DNA of 64,000 nucleotides from an uncultured Oscillibacter sp. (GTDB lineage: Bacteria; Bacillota; Clostridia; Oscillospirales; Oscillospiraceae): contig CAJUMX010000001.1 of NCBI GenBank assembly GCA_910587705.1, positions 1 to 64,000 of the forward strand, written 5' to 3'. The notes under the pieces were generated by a model. It made no database searches, was not told the DNA's origin, and worked only from the letters and a program-made list of their open reading frames with translations. The stretch's first letter is position 1. Each line of letters opens with the position of its first letter. This document shows positions 43,825-52,333 of this stretch, in pieces. Position numbers and translations under genes: made by a program.

Positions 43825-45198
43825 TTACAGGTTTTGCAGCCGCTCCACCAGCCATTCAAATTTCATGGCGTGGGAGGCCTTTACCAGCATCACGCTTCCC
43901 GGTCCCAGCTGCCGCCGGAGCTCCGGCAGGGCCTCCTCCTTGGTGGGGAAGTATTGAACGGACCCGCCGCTGAGGGCCACGCCGTCGGCGATTTTCCCCG
44001 CCAGGTCCCCGCTGCCGATGGCAAACACCAAATCGATGCCCAGCATCGCGGCTAGGGCACCCATGTTGTAGTGGGCCCGGCTTCGGATGTCGCCCAGCTC
44101 CCCCATGTCTCCCAGGACGGCCACCCGCTTGTCGCATTCCGTCCGGGCCAGAATCTCCAGCGCCGCCGCCACGGACTGGGGGTTGGCGTTGTAGCAGTCG
44201 TCCAGCAGCATCCGCCGCTCCGGCAAACGGAGGACCCGCATCCGGCTTCCCGCCGGGACGTAGGAGGCCGCTCCCCGGACAATCTCCTCCCGGTTCAATC
44301 CCAGGGCCTCCCCCACCGCCGCGGCAATGGCGGCGGCGTAGGCCATGTGCTCCCCGGGGGCGGGAATGTCCAGCGCATAGCGCTCCTTCTCCGTGACCAC
44401 CGTGCAGCGGATGCCCTCCACTCCGTGGTCGGCAATTTCGGTGACACGGGCCTGACAGTGCTCCGACTTGCCGCAGCGGACTGTGTGGAAGGGCTCCGCC
44501 ACCGTGTCCAGCAGGGCGTCGTCCCCGTTCAAAACCGCCAGGCCGTCTTTTTTCAGGTGGGTGAAAATCTCGCACTTGGCCTTTAAAATCCCCTCCCGGC
44601 TGCCCAGGTACTCGATGTGGGCGTCGCCGATGTTGGAGATGACGGCCACATCCGGCTTCACCATCTCCGTCAGGTATTCAATTTCCCCGAAGTGGTTCAT
44701 GCCAGTCTCAATGACCGCCGCCTCGTGCTCCCGCGTCAGGCCCAGCAGGGTCAGGGGGGTCCCCACGTCGTTGTTGTAATTCTCGGGGGTTTTCCACACC
44801 CGGAGCTTCGCCCCCAGGACGGCGGCAATCATCTCCTTGGTGGTGGTTTTTCCCACGCTGCCGGTGACTTGAATCACCGGGATGGAAAACTGGTCCCGGT
44901 AGGCGGAGGCCAGGGCCTTAAGGGCCAGCCGGGTGTCCGGAACCTGGATGTAAAATTTGTCCTCTCGAAGGGTCTCCGGCAGGCGCGCGCAGAGGCACCC
45001 CGCCGCGCCGCCCTCCAGGGCTGCTTCTATAAAGTCATGCCCGTCGAACCGCTCTCCCACCCAGGGCAGGAAGAGGCAGCCGGGGGTCAGCTTGCGGCTG
45101 TCGGTGCAGACCGCAGTGACGGCGGGGGCGTTCTTTCTGGGATTCCGCCACACACCGTCCACGGCGGCGGCGATCTGGTGGGCAGTCATGGGCTCCAT
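43825..45198 (-). CDS. murF: UDP-N-acetylmuramoyl-tripeptide--D-alanyl-D-alanine ligase
   Basis: 457 residues, usual MurF length. The ATP loop is VTGSVGKTTTKEMIA, followed by TPENYNNDVGTPLTLL and AVIETGMNHFGEIEYLT typical of MurF, and the C-terminal DDCYNANPQSVAAAL. It adds D-Ala-D-Ala to the UDP-MurNAc-tripeptide in the cytosol, the last soluble precursor step. ddl lies just upstream on the same strand and supplies its dipeptide substrate, so the pair forms a functional unit. Confidence 0.95.
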   Translation of the reverse strand: MEPMTAHQIAAAVDGVWRNPRKNAPAVTAVCTDSRKLTPGCLFLPWVGERFDGHDFIEAALEGGAAGCLCARLPETLREDKFYIQVPDTRLALKALASAYRDQFSIPVIQVTGSVGKTTTKEMIAAVLGAKLRVWKTPENYNNDVGTPLTLLGLTREHEAAVIETGMNHFGEIEYLTEMVKPDVAVISNIGDAHIEYLGSREGILKAKCEIFTHLKKDGLAVLNGDDALLDTVAEPFHTVRCGKSEHCQARVTEIADHGVEGIRCTVVTEKERYALDIPAPGEHMAYAAAIAAAVGEALGLNREEIVRGAASYVPAGSRMRVLRLPERRMLLDDCYNANPQSVAAALEILARTECDKRVAVLGDMGELGDIRSRAHYNMGALAAMLGIDLVFAIGSGDLAGKIADGVALSGGSVQYFPTKEEALPELRRQLGPGSVMLVKASHAMKFEWLVERLQNL

Positions 45199-45255
45199 TC
45201 CATCGTCCTCCTGGCGCCCCAGGTGGGGCGCGCTTTCTTTATATAATGGTATGTA

Positions 45256-46308
45256 TCAGCGGCGCTTGATCTCCAGGGACAGCCGGACAATCTCCTCGCA
45301 CAGCTCACCATAGCTCATGCCTATGGCGGCGGCCTCCTGGGGCACAAAGCTGGTGGGGGTCATCCCCGGCAGGGAGTTGGCCTCCAAGCACCAGAGCTTC
45401 CCGTCCTTATCCAGAATCATGTCCGTCCGGGAGTACACCTGAAGGCCCAGGGCCTTGTGGGCCCGGAGGGCCAGCTCCCCGGCGGCGGCGGCCTCCGCCT
45501 CCGTCAGGGGGGCGGGGCAAACCTCTCTGGCGCCGCCCTTTTGGTACTTGGCGGCGTAGTCGAAGTCCTTCCCGGCAGGAGTGGTCTCCACAGCGGGCAG
45601 GGCCCGGTCTCCCAGCACGGCCACCGTCAGCTCCCGGCCATAGAGCCGCTCCTCCCAGATCACCTGGCCGCCAAATTGGCGGACCTTTACCAGAGCCTCC
45701 TGAAGCTCCTTCCGGTCCTCCGGCAGGAAAACCCCCAAAGAGGACCCGCCGGTGGTGCATTTGATGACGCAGGGCATGGGCAGCTCCTGTGCCAGGCGGC
45801 AGGTCTCCTCGGGCCGGTACTCCAGCACGCCCCACTTCGGTGTGGGGACGCCCTCGGACACCATAATCCGCTTTGCCACCGCCTTGTCCATGGCAACGCC
45901 GGAGGCCAGATACCCGGACCCGGTGTAGGGAACTCCCAGCAGCTCCAGCGCCGCCTGGACCCTTCCGTCCTCCCCGTCCTGTCCATGGAGGCCCAGGAAC
46001 ACAACGTCTGCCCGGCGGCAGAGCTCCAGCACATTAGGGCCGAACACCTGGGGGCTCTGGTCCTTCCGGCTCCGCCGGACGGCCTCCAGGTCTGGGGCCG
46101 TGGTTTCGATTCTCGCGTCGGGGCACAGGCCGTCTGCCGCGTCAAAGAGGGCTTCCAGGTCCTCCGGGACCTCCTCCACCCCCAGGAACAAATCGACTAA
46201 AATGGCCCGGTGGCCCCGCTCCCGCAAGCTACGGCAGATGCCGGTGCCCGTCACCAGGGAGACGGCCCGCTCGGTGGAAAGGCCCCCGGCCAATACGACG
46301 ATCTTCAT
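45256..46308 (-). CDS. ddl: D-alanine--D-alanine ligase
   Basis: 350 residues with the ATP-grasp fold. The N-terminus KIVVLAGGLSTERAVSLVTG, the central FLGLHGQDGEDGRVQAAL and YTGSGYLASGVAMDKAVAKR, and the C-terminal EANSLPGMTPTSFVPQEA with metal-binding Glu and Asn are all typical. The omega-loop region has the Y of a D-Ala-D-Ala rather than D-Lac enzyme (YAAKYQKGG). Product feeds MurF, encoded 57 bases downstream. GGAGG precedes the ATG. It is divergent from the DUF362 gene. Confidence 0.95.
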   Translation of the reverse strand: MKIVVLAGGLSTERAVSLVTGTGICRSLRERGHRAILVDLFLGVEEVPEDLEALFDAADGLCPDARIETTAPDLEAVRRSRKDQSPQVFGPNVLELCRRADVVFLGLHGQDGEDGRVQAALELLGVPYTGSGYLASGVAMDKAVAKRIMVSEGVPTPKWGVLEYRPEETCRLAQELPMPCVIKCTTGGSSLGVFLPEDRKELQEALVKVRQFGGQVIWEERLYGRELTVAVLGDRALPAVETTPAGKDFDYAAKYQKGGAREVCPAPLTEAEAAAAGELALRAHKALGLQVYSRTDMILDKDGKLWCLEANSLPGMTPTSFVPQEAAAIGMSYGELCEEIVRLSLEIKRR

Positions 46309-46435
46309 GCAATATCCTCCAGATATGGTATTCGTTTCATCTTATTATAATCCGTTATAGTTTAGCACAAGCGGCGGGTGAATACAACCGCCAAAACGGT
46401 TTTTTTACATTCCCGCCCCAAATGCCGGAAAGGGC

Positions 46436-46464
46436 TTGACATGGACCATACTCCATGTGATACA
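46436..46464 (+). promoter_or_regulatory. Promoter with inverted repeat in the spacer
   Basis: A perfect TTGACA (46436-46441), 17 bases, GATACA (46459-46464) precede the DUF362 gene. ACATGGA (46439-46445) and TCCATGT (46452-46458) form an exact inverted repeat within the spacer, as expected for a repressor or MerR-type site. Confidence 0.6.
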
Positions 46465-46514
46465 CTGTTTGCCAAACAACCAAGGAAACCATACGGAAAA
46501 GGAGAACGATCATC

Positions 46515-47636
46515 ATGTCTGAGACATCCAAGGTTTATTTCGCGGATTTCCGCTGTCCCAGCTGGCGGGAGAACCTGCCCCAGAAGCTGGCCCGGCTGAT
46601 GATGACCGCCGGATTCGGCGAGATTGACATGGAGGACAAATTTGTCGCCATCAAGATGCACTTCGGCGAGCCGGGGAACCTGGCCTACCTCCGGCCCAAC
46701 TGGGCCCGGGCCGTGGCGGACCTGGTGAAATCCCAGGGAGGCAAGCCCTTCCTGACGGACTGCAACACCTTGTACGTGGGCGGGCGGAAGAACGCCCTGG
46801 ACCACCTGGAATCCGCCTATATCAACGGCTTCCACCCCTACGCCACCGGCTGTCACGTGGTCATTGCCGATGGGTTGAAGGGCACCGACGAGGTATCCGT
46901 CCCCGTGGCGGGCGGCGAGTATGTGAAGGAGGCCAAAATCGGCCGGGCCGTTATGGACGCGGACGTGTTCGTCTCCCTCACCCACTTCAAGGGCCACGAG
47001 CAGGCGGGCATGGGCGGCGCGTTGAAAAACATCGGCATGGGCTGCGGCTCCCGGGCAGGTAAAATGGAGCAGCACAACTCCGGCAAGCCCTTTGTGAAGG
47101 AAGCAAAGTGCATTGGCTGCAAGGCTTGCGCCAAAATCTGCGCCCACAGCGCGCCCCAGTTCGGCCCGGATGGCAAGGCCTCCATCGACACGGACAAGTG
47201 CGTGGGCTGCGGCCGGTGCCTCGCCGTCTGCCCCAAGGACGCCATCGACTGCCTCTACGACGAGGCTCCCACCATTCTGAACAAGAAAATTGCCGAGTAC
47301 ACCAAGGCCGTGGTGGACGGGCGGCCCTGCTTCCACGTCTCCCTGGTGCTGGACATCTCCCCCAACTGCGACTGCCACGGGGAGAACGATACGCCCATCG
47401 CCGCGGACGTGGGCATGTTCGCCTCCTTCGATCCCGTGGCCCTGGACCAGGCCTGTGCCGACGCGGTGGTGGCCCAGCCTCCTCTGCCCGGCTCCGTGCT
47501 GTTTGACGAGGGCTTTGACTGCTCCTGCGGCGACGTTTTCCAGGCAGCTCACCCGGACACCCACTGGCAGTCCTGCCTGGAGCATGCGGAGAAGCTGGGA
47601 CTGGGGTCCCGGAAGTACGAGCTTATTAAAATCTGA
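46515..47636 (+). CDS. DUF362 protein with two 4Fe-4S clusters
   Basis: 373 residues. A DUF362 domain (about 1-185 and 280-373: FVAIKMHFGEPGNLAYL, FLTDCNTLYVGGRKNA, DVFVSLTHFKGHEQAGMGGA) surrounds a ferredoxin insert with CIGCKACAKICA and CVGCGRCLAVCP. Further Cys (NCDCHGEND, DCSCGDVF) are conserved in the family. The proteins are widespread in anaerobes and thought to be redox enzymes or electron carriers of unknown substrate. The gene stands alone between ddl (divergent) and a terminator and has a strong, probably regulated promoter. Confidence 0.85.
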   Translation: MSETSKVYFADFRCPSWRENLPQKLARLMMTAGFGEIDMEDKFVAIKMHFGEPGNLAYLRPNWARAVADLVKSQGGKPFLTDCNTLYVGGRKNALDHLESAYINGFHPYATGCHVVIADGLKGTDEVSVPVAGGEYVKEAKIGRAVMDADVFVSLTHFKGHEQAGMGGALKNIGMGCGSRAGKMEQHNSGKPFVKEAKCIGCKACAKICAHSAPQFGPDGKASIDTDKCVGCGRCLAVCPKDAIDCLYDEAPTILNKKIAEYTKAVVDGRPCFHVSLVLDISPNCDCHGENDTPIAADVGMFASFDPVALDQACADAVVAQPPLPGSVLFDEGFDCSCGDVFQAAHPDTHWQSCLEHAEKLGLGSRKYELIKI

Positions 47637-47649
47637 CCAATTCACCGGA

Positions 47650-47680
47650 AGAGGCGCGGCTAAAAGCCGCGCCTCTTTTT
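47650..47680 (+). terminator. Rho-independent terminator
   Basis: A perfect 12-bp stem (47650-47661 with 47665-47676), AAA loop and TTTT. Confidence 0.88.
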
Positions 47681-47741
47681 CCTGTTCTATCCCTTCCATC
47701 CCTCTCATACAATGCGGTATCACGACCGAGAGGTGGACAAC

Positions 47742-48350
47742 ATGACAACAAAGAATGAAGTGCTGCTGGAGGGGCTGGTCCTGGGGGAGCCGGAGTGGTC
47801 CCACGAAAACCACGGCGCGCAGTTTTACCGCGTATATCTCCAGGTCCCCCGGCTCAGCGGTCAGGTGGACCTGCTGCCGGTGCTGCTGCCCGGGGGACTG
47901 GCTGCCCAGGCGGCGGAGGGGCGTCTCCTTCGCATCCGGGGGCAGCTCCGCTCCTTCAACAACCGCAGCGGCGTGGGCAGCCGGCTGGTGCTGACGGTCT
48001 ACGCCCAGGAGCTCCAGCCGGGGCTGGACGAGCCTCAAAACGAAATCTCCCTTTCCGGCGCGCTGTGCAAGCCCCCGGTTTTCCGCCGGACCCCCCTGGG
48101 GCGGAGCATCTGCGATTTGATGCTGGCGGTTCCCCGGCGCTATGGCCGGGCGGACTACCTGCCGGTCATCGCTTGGGGCCAGCTGGCGGTAAAGGCCAGC
48201 CGCCTCCAGGTGGGGGACCCCTTGGCCCTGGAGGGCCGGGTCCAGAGCCGTACATACCACAAAACTCTGGAATCCGGGGAGACGGAGGAGCGGACGGCCT
48301 ATGAGGTGTCCATGATGCGCCTGTTGGACCCGAAGAACACGGAAGCATGA
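47742..48350 (+). CDS. SSB-like protein with two OB-fold domains
   Basis: 202 residues from ATG 47742 (GAGAGGTGG upstream; the frame is open to 47712). Two homologous halves are visible: about 3-95 (NEVLLEGLVLGEPEWSHEN ... LLRIRGQLRSFNNR) and about 102-195 (NEISLSGALCKPPVFRRTPL ... PLALEGRVQSRTYHK). The second half keeps the SSB pattern of LxGxLxxxPxxRxTPxG with C, and VIAWGQLA. Ordinary SSB has one OB domain and an acidic tail; here the tail is missing, so it is unlikely to be the replicative SSB. A role in a specialised DNA process is inferred only. Confidence 0.75.
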   Translation: MTTKNEVLLEGLVLGEPEWSHENHGAQFYRVYLQVPRLSGQVDLLPVLLPGGLAAQAAEGRLLRIRGQLRSFNNRSGVGSRLVLTVYAQELQPGLDEPQNEISLSGALCKPPVFRRTPLGRSICDLMLAVPRRYGRADYLPVIAWGQLAVKASRLQVGDPLALEGRVQSRTYHKTLESGETEERTAYEVSMMRLLDPKNTEA

Positions 48351-48351
48351 A

Positions 48352-48387
48352 GGAGAAAGCCCCCCGCCTAAGCGAGGGGCTTTCTCC
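48352..48387. terminator. Terminator between SSB-like gene and hppA
   Basis: A 12-bp stem (48352-48363 with 48376-48387) with extra inner pairs. It follows the SSB-like stop; the T-rich end is interrupted by CTCC. Confidence 0.55.
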
Positions 48388-48446
48388 TTCAAAAAGGAAA
48401 GGAAGAAAAGGAAGTTATCCGCTCATTTGTGTGTGCGCGATCGCAC

Positions 48447-50567
48447 TTACAGGAAGCTCATCAGGTTGAAGGCCAGAATCAGGCCGGAGAACACGATGGA
48501 CACGGTGGAGCACAGCTTAATGAGGATGTTCAGGGAGGGACCGGAGGTATCCTTGAAGGGATCGCCTACGGTGTCGCCTACCACGGCCGCTTTGTGCTGG
48601 TCGGAGCCCTTGCCGCCGTGGTGCCCGGTTTCAATGTACTTTTTCGCGTTGTCCCAGGCGCCGCCGGCGTTGGACATGAACACGGCCATGGCGAAGCCGG
48701 AGACGGACACGCCGCCAAGCAGTCCCACAACGCCGGTGGGCCCGAGAATCAAGCCGGTGATGATGGGCACCACAATGGCCAGCACGGCGGGGGTTACCAT
48801 CTCATGAAGCGCGCCCTTGGTGCACAGGCCCACGCAGGAGGCGTAGTCCGGCTCGGCCTTGTACTCCATGATGCCGGGGATTTCCTTGAACTGGCGGCGG
48901 ACCTCCACCACGATGGACTGGGCCGCCTTCTGCACGGCGTTCATGGTCTCGGCGGTAAAGACGAAAGTCAGCATGGCGCCGATGAAGAGGCCGACCAGGA
49001 CGGTAGGGCTGGTGAGGGTGAAGTTCAGAATTTCGTCGGTGTTGTCCTGGACGATGTTGACATAGCTGACCAGCAGGGCCAGGGCGGTGAGGGAGGCGGA
49101 GCCGATGGCGAAGCCCTTGCCAGTGGCGGCGGTGGTGTTGCCCAGGGAGTCCAGAGCGTCGGTCCGCTGGCGGACGGTCTCGGGGAGGCCGCTCATTTCC
49201 GCAATGCCGCCGGCGTTGTCGGCCACAGGGCCGTAAGCGTCCGTCGCCAGGGTGATGCCCAGGGTGGAGAGCATGCCCACGCCCGCGATGCCGATGCCGT
49301 AAAGGCCCTGGTTGAAGGCGGCGGTGAAGTGGCCCGCGCCGTCCACGATCTGGACGGTGCCTCCGGCGGCGAAGTAGCTCACCAGCACGGCCACGGCCAC
49401 GATGATGATGGAGGTCATGGTGGATTTCAGGCCCAGGGAGACGCCGCCGATGATGATGGTGGCGGAGCCGGTCTCAGAGGCCGCCGCCAGCTCCTGAGTA
49501 GGCTTATAGGTGTCGGAGGTGTAGTACTCGGTGAAGTAGCCGATGGCGCAGCCGCCGATGAGGCCGCAGAGGATGGCAATATACACGCCCCAGCTGCCCA
49601 GAATCCAGTAGGTCAGGGGGGCCGCCAGCACGGCCGCCAGTACGGCGGCGGTATAGGTGCCGGTGCGGAGGCTCTTCAGCAGGGACTCCTGGGTGGCGTT
49701 CTCCTTGGTCTTTACCAGGAAGGAGCCAAAGATGGAGCAGATGATGCCGCAGACCGCCAGGGCCACGGGAAGCAACATGCCGTTCCAGCCGTAGCCGCCC
49801 ACGGCGCCCAGGGCGAAGGTGGCCAGGATGGAGCCCACGTAGGACTCGTAGAGGTCCGCGCCCATACCGGCCACGTCGCCCACGTTGTCGCCCACGTTGT
49901 CGGCGATGGTGGCGGGGTTCCGGGGGTCATCCTCGGGGATACCCGCCTCAACTTTGCCCACCAGGTCCGCGCCCACGTCGGCAGCCTTGGTATAGATGCC
50001 GCCGCCCACACGGGCGAAGAGGGCCATGAAGGAAGCGCCCATGCCGTTCATAACCATGATGTTGCCCAGGGCGATGGGGTCGTTGACGCCAAAAGCGTAG
50101 CGCAGAAGGAAGAACCACATGGTGATGTCCAGCATGCCCAGGCCCACCACAGTGAAGCCCATGACGGAGCCGGAGGAGAAGGCCACCCGCAGTCCCTTGT
50201 TCAGGCTCTCGGAGGCGGCCTGCGCGGTCCGGGCGTTGGAGTTGGTGGCGATCTTCATGCCGATGAAGCCCGCCAGCATGGAGAAGATGCCGCCGGTGAC
50301 AAAGGCGAAGGGAGTGAACTTGGAGAGCATCTTCCCTCCGGTGGCAAAAGCGATGACTAACAGGACAACGAATACCACGATAAAGACCTTGAACACCGTG
50401 GTGTACTGCTGTTTTAAGTAAGCGTTTGCGCCAGAGCGGATATTTGCGGCGATTTTACGCATTTTCTCGCTTCCTTCTGAGTAAGAAAGCACTTTTTTTG
50501 CCTGCATAACGGCGAAAAGTCCGGCGACTAACGCGCCTACGAAACCAATCCAAAACAAGTTTTCCAT
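48447..50567 (-). CDS. hppA: Membrane-bound ion-translocating pyrophosphatase
   Basis: 706 residues from ATG 50567 (AGGAGGAG site). About sixteen hydrophobic segments and the family motifs are present: GGGIYTKAADVGADLVGKVE, IPEDDPRNPATIADNVGDNV, and the C-terminal GDTVGDPFKDTSGPSLNI. It hydrolyses pyrophosphate and pumps H+ or Na+ across the membrane. The segment GNTTAATGKG carries Ala at the position where K+-independent enzymes have Lys, so this is the K+-stimulated class; Na+ pumping is likely but not certain. Such pumps save energy in fermenting anaerobes. A sigma-A promoter lies about 50 bases upstream. Confidence 0.95.
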   Translation of the reverse strand: MENLFWIGFVGALVAGLFAVMQAKKVLSYSEGSEKMRKIAANIRSGANAYLKQQYTTVFKVFIVVFVVLLVIAFATGGKMLSKFTPFAFVTGGIFSMLAGFIGMKIATNSNARTAQAASESLNKGLRVAFSSGSVMGFTVVGLGMLDITMWFFLLRYAFGVNDPIALGNIMVMNGMGASFMALFARVGGGIYTKAADVGADLVGKVEAGIPEDDPRNPATIADNVGDNVGDVAGMGADLYESYVGSILATFALGAVGGYGWNGMLLPVALAVCGIICSIFGSFLVKTKENATQESLLKSLRTGTYTAAVLAAVLAAPLTYWILGSWGVYIAILCGLIGGCAIGYFTEYYTSDTYKPTQELAAASETGSATIIIGGVSLGLKSTMTSIIIVAVAVLVSYFAAGGTVQIVDGAGHFTAAFNQGLYGIGIAGVGMLSTLGITLATDAYGPVADNAGGIAEMSGLPETVRQRTDALDSLGNTTAATGKGFAIGSASLTALALLVSYVNIVQDNTDEILNFTLTSPTVLVGLFIGAMLTFVFTAETMNAVQKAAQSIVVEVRRQFKEIPGIMEYKAEPDYASCVGLCTKGALHEMVTPAVLAIVVPIITGLILGPTGVVGLLGGVSVSGFAMAVFMSNAGGAWDNAKKYIETGHHGGKGSDQHKAAVVGDTVGDPFKDTSGPSLNILIKLCSTVSIVFSGLILAFNLMSFL

Positions 50568-50614
50568 CAATTTCTCTCCTCCTTTTGGTTTTGTGCCCTT
50601 GACTGTGTAGCCTT

Positions 50615-50642
50615 ATTGTAGCATATCCGAACATTTTTTCAA
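50615..50642 (-). promoter_or_regulatory. Sigma-A promoter of hppA
   Basis: TTGAAA (50642-50637), 16 bases, TACAAT (50620-50615) on the minus strand. Confidence 0.7.
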
Positions 50643-50924
50643 GAGATAAATCCTATTTTTCTTACGCAAACGTTGTATTTCTTACAATTAACCAAAACTA
50701 ACCCAAGAAATATGGGCATATTGCTTTACGAACTCGGAAAATTTTCGTAAATTTGCCGGTTTGATAGCGCAAATTATGACATTTCTATAACAATCTCTCC
50801 AGCCGACAGCGGCCGCGCTTTCAAAAATTTCCAATTTTCACGCAAATCTTTAAATTTTTGCGTAATTTTTTGCGTTCTATGTCCGGGGACGGCCGGTTTC
50901 GCCACGCACCGCTTTACGAAAAAA
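50643..50924. other. AT-rich intergenic stretch
   Basis: No gene visible. Several TTTTTGCG/CGCAAA words recur at 50838-50876, and the stretch is markedly AT-rich compared with the surroundings. Confidence 0.5.
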
Positions 50925-50955
50925 CTCCCCCTGGAGCACATTCGTCCAGGGGGAG
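50925..50955. terminator. Terminator of the lipoprotein gene
   Basis: A perfect 11-bp stem (50925-50935 with 50945-50955). On the minus strand it ends in TTTTTT, and it follows the lipoprotein stop by about 18 bases. The plus strand also has a T-run. Confidence 0.85.
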
Positions 50956-50973
50956 CGCATTTTTTACTATTTT

Positions 50974-51609
50974 TCAGGAAACCAGTCGGAAATCCGTAAA
51001 GACCCAGCGGTCGTCCTCAAAGGCGTATGGGAAGGACCAGTTCTCCAGACCCACCACGGTCTCCCGGTCCTCGCCCAGGAGGTCCACCGTCACGTTGACA
51101 AACCAGACGGCCTCCTCCTGCTGGTTCGCCTCCACCAGAGCCCGTCCTTTTCCGTCGTCCGGCTCCCGGCTGTCTCCGGTGACAAAGAGAACGCCGTCTA
51201 TGTCCCGGTATTGAATTCGGGCGCTCTTCCCATCCAGAAGGCGGTCTGTCAGCTCCCGGGAGAACACGCCCCGCAGGCAGGCCCGCAGTTCCTCCAGGTC
51301 TCCCACACCCTCCATCGCCACCCGGTAATAGGTTTTGCTGTTCATATAGACGGATTCGCCGGAGGTGGGCAGGGGCGCCAGGTCAAACCAGCCATAGACC
51401 CGCTGGGCCCGCTCGTAGGCTGCCAGCACCTCCGCCTCCGGCATGGGCCGGGCGGAGGATTCCACCATAGAAGAGCTCATGTTCTCTGCCTGGGCCACCG
51501 GGGCGGAGGACATACGGGGCGCGGAAGCAGCGGACGCTTTCTCCCCAGCGGGGGCGGCGCAGCCCGCGAGTAACAGCGTGAACAGCAGCGCGGCCAGAGC
51601 TTTGCGCAT
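50974..51609 (-). CDS. Lipoprotein, possibly IseA-like
   Basis: 211 residues with a lipoprotein signal (LLFTLLLAGC, lipid on Cys17). A low-complexity Ser/Ala/Met stretch (about 18-55) follows. The folded domain of about 155 residues (YERAQRVYGWFDLAPLPTSG ... RWVFTDFRLV) has a pattern reminiscent of IseA, the DL-endopeptidase inhibitor of Bacillus. That comparison is from memory and weak. It is a single-gene unit with its own terminator. Confidence 0.6.
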   Translation of the reverse strand: MRKALAALLFTLLLAGCAAPAGEKASAASAPRMSSAPVAQAENMSSSMVESSARPMPEAEVLAAYERAQRVYGWFDLAPLPTSGESVYMNSKTYYRVAMEGVGDLEELRACLRGVFSRELTDRLLDGKSARIQYRDIDGVLFVTGDSREPDDGKGRALVEANQQEEAVWFVNVTVDLLGEDRETVVGLENWSFPYAFEDDRWVFTDFRLVS

Positions 51610-51801
51610 AAGGTCGTCCCCCTTTCCTCAGCCTGACGATTCCGGCTCCCCGGAAAGCGGGCCGTCCGCTCCTGGGGGCCTATCTTTAGTTCAAATGTAT
51701 CATATTCAGCGACAAAACGCCACAAAAATCTTCCATAAAAACCACGATTTTTCGCGCTCTTTTTTGGCGTGTTCATACAGCACTTGGTAGGCAATGGAAA
51801 A

Positions 51802-51829
51802 AGCCCGCCCCAGATGGTGGGGACGGGCT
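51802..51829 (-). terminator. Minus-strand terminator hairpin
   Basis: A GC-rich stem (51802-51811 with 51819-51829, one bulged A) is followed on the minus strand by TTTTT. It lies downstream of the 27-residue gene and may be a second terminator for it. No gene is seen in 51830-51930. Confidence 0.6.
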
Positions 51830-51942
51830 CCGTCAGCTTTGATTTCTCAAACGAGGCAATATGATGGAGGCTGCGGCCGCCGTTTTCCGGGGACCGTCAT
51901 ATCGTCAACGGGCAAAAGCCCGATTCGCAGAAAAAGAAAAAT

Positions 51943-51959
51943 CCACGCCGACGGCGTGG
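51943..51959 (-). terminator. Terminator of the 27-residue gene
   Basis: CCACGCC and GGCGTGG (three-base loop) followed on the minus strand by ATTTTTCTTTTTC. It starts 10 bases after the stop codon of the small gene. Confidence 0.7.
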
Positions 51960-51969
51960 CTTCCGGTTT

Positions 51970-52053
51970 TCAGCGATCGCTGTGAGTCCAAGGCTCATCC
52001 AGAAAGATCATGTCGTCCAAATCGTCCGGTAATGCTTGTGCAAAAATTCTCAT
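51970..52053 (-). CDS. 27-residue small protein, complete transcription unit
   Basis: ATG 52053 to TGA 51970 encodes an acidic 27-residue peptide starting MRIFAQALPDDLDDM and ending EPWTHSDR. The gene has all parts of a real unit: a sigma-A promoter (52118-52090), an AGAGGAG ribosome site 9 bases before the ATG, and an intrinsic terminator right after the stop. It is too short for usual gene finders. There is no signal peptide, Cys or membrane helix. The function is unknown; a regulatory peptide, a leader or a peptide-encoding small RNA are all possible. Confidence 0.55.
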   Translation of the reverse strand: MRIFAQALPDDLDDMIFLDEPWTHSDR

Positions 52054-52089
52054 GTGTTTCAATCTCCTCTCTTGAAATTTCTATTGAAA

Positions 52090-52118
52090 AGAATACCACA
52101 TTCGTTAACATAATGCAA
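52090..52118 (-). promoter_or_regulatory. Sigma-A promoter of the 27-residue gene
   Basis: TTGCAT (52118-52113), 17 bases, TATTCT (52095-52090) on the minus strand, with 36 bases to the start codon. Confidence 0.6.
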
Positions 52119-52333
52119 GAGGAATTTTCTGTATTTCATAAATTTTTTATATTTTCCCTCGACGGCTTTCGTCATCCCGCCCTAAGGTCAGCCTTTTGGC
52201 GGCGGGACGCACGAAGTTTTCTGTATCTCTCTGCCGTTCTTTGTGTATTTTTCCTCTCGCCAGGGAAATACTCCCTGTGCTATACTGCCTTTATTATAAG
52301 GTATGATCGCCGTTTTCCGGCTTGGAGGTGTCT

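Noticed and set aside
46362..48392. 676-codon minus-strand frame opposite the DUF362 and SSB-like genes
   Set aside because: It crosses two recognisable plus-strand genes, a promoter and a terminator, so it is a shadow.
48429..50360. 643-codon plus-strand frame opposite hppA
   Set aside because: Asp/Gly/His-rich shadow of a membrane protein gene; no ribosome site.
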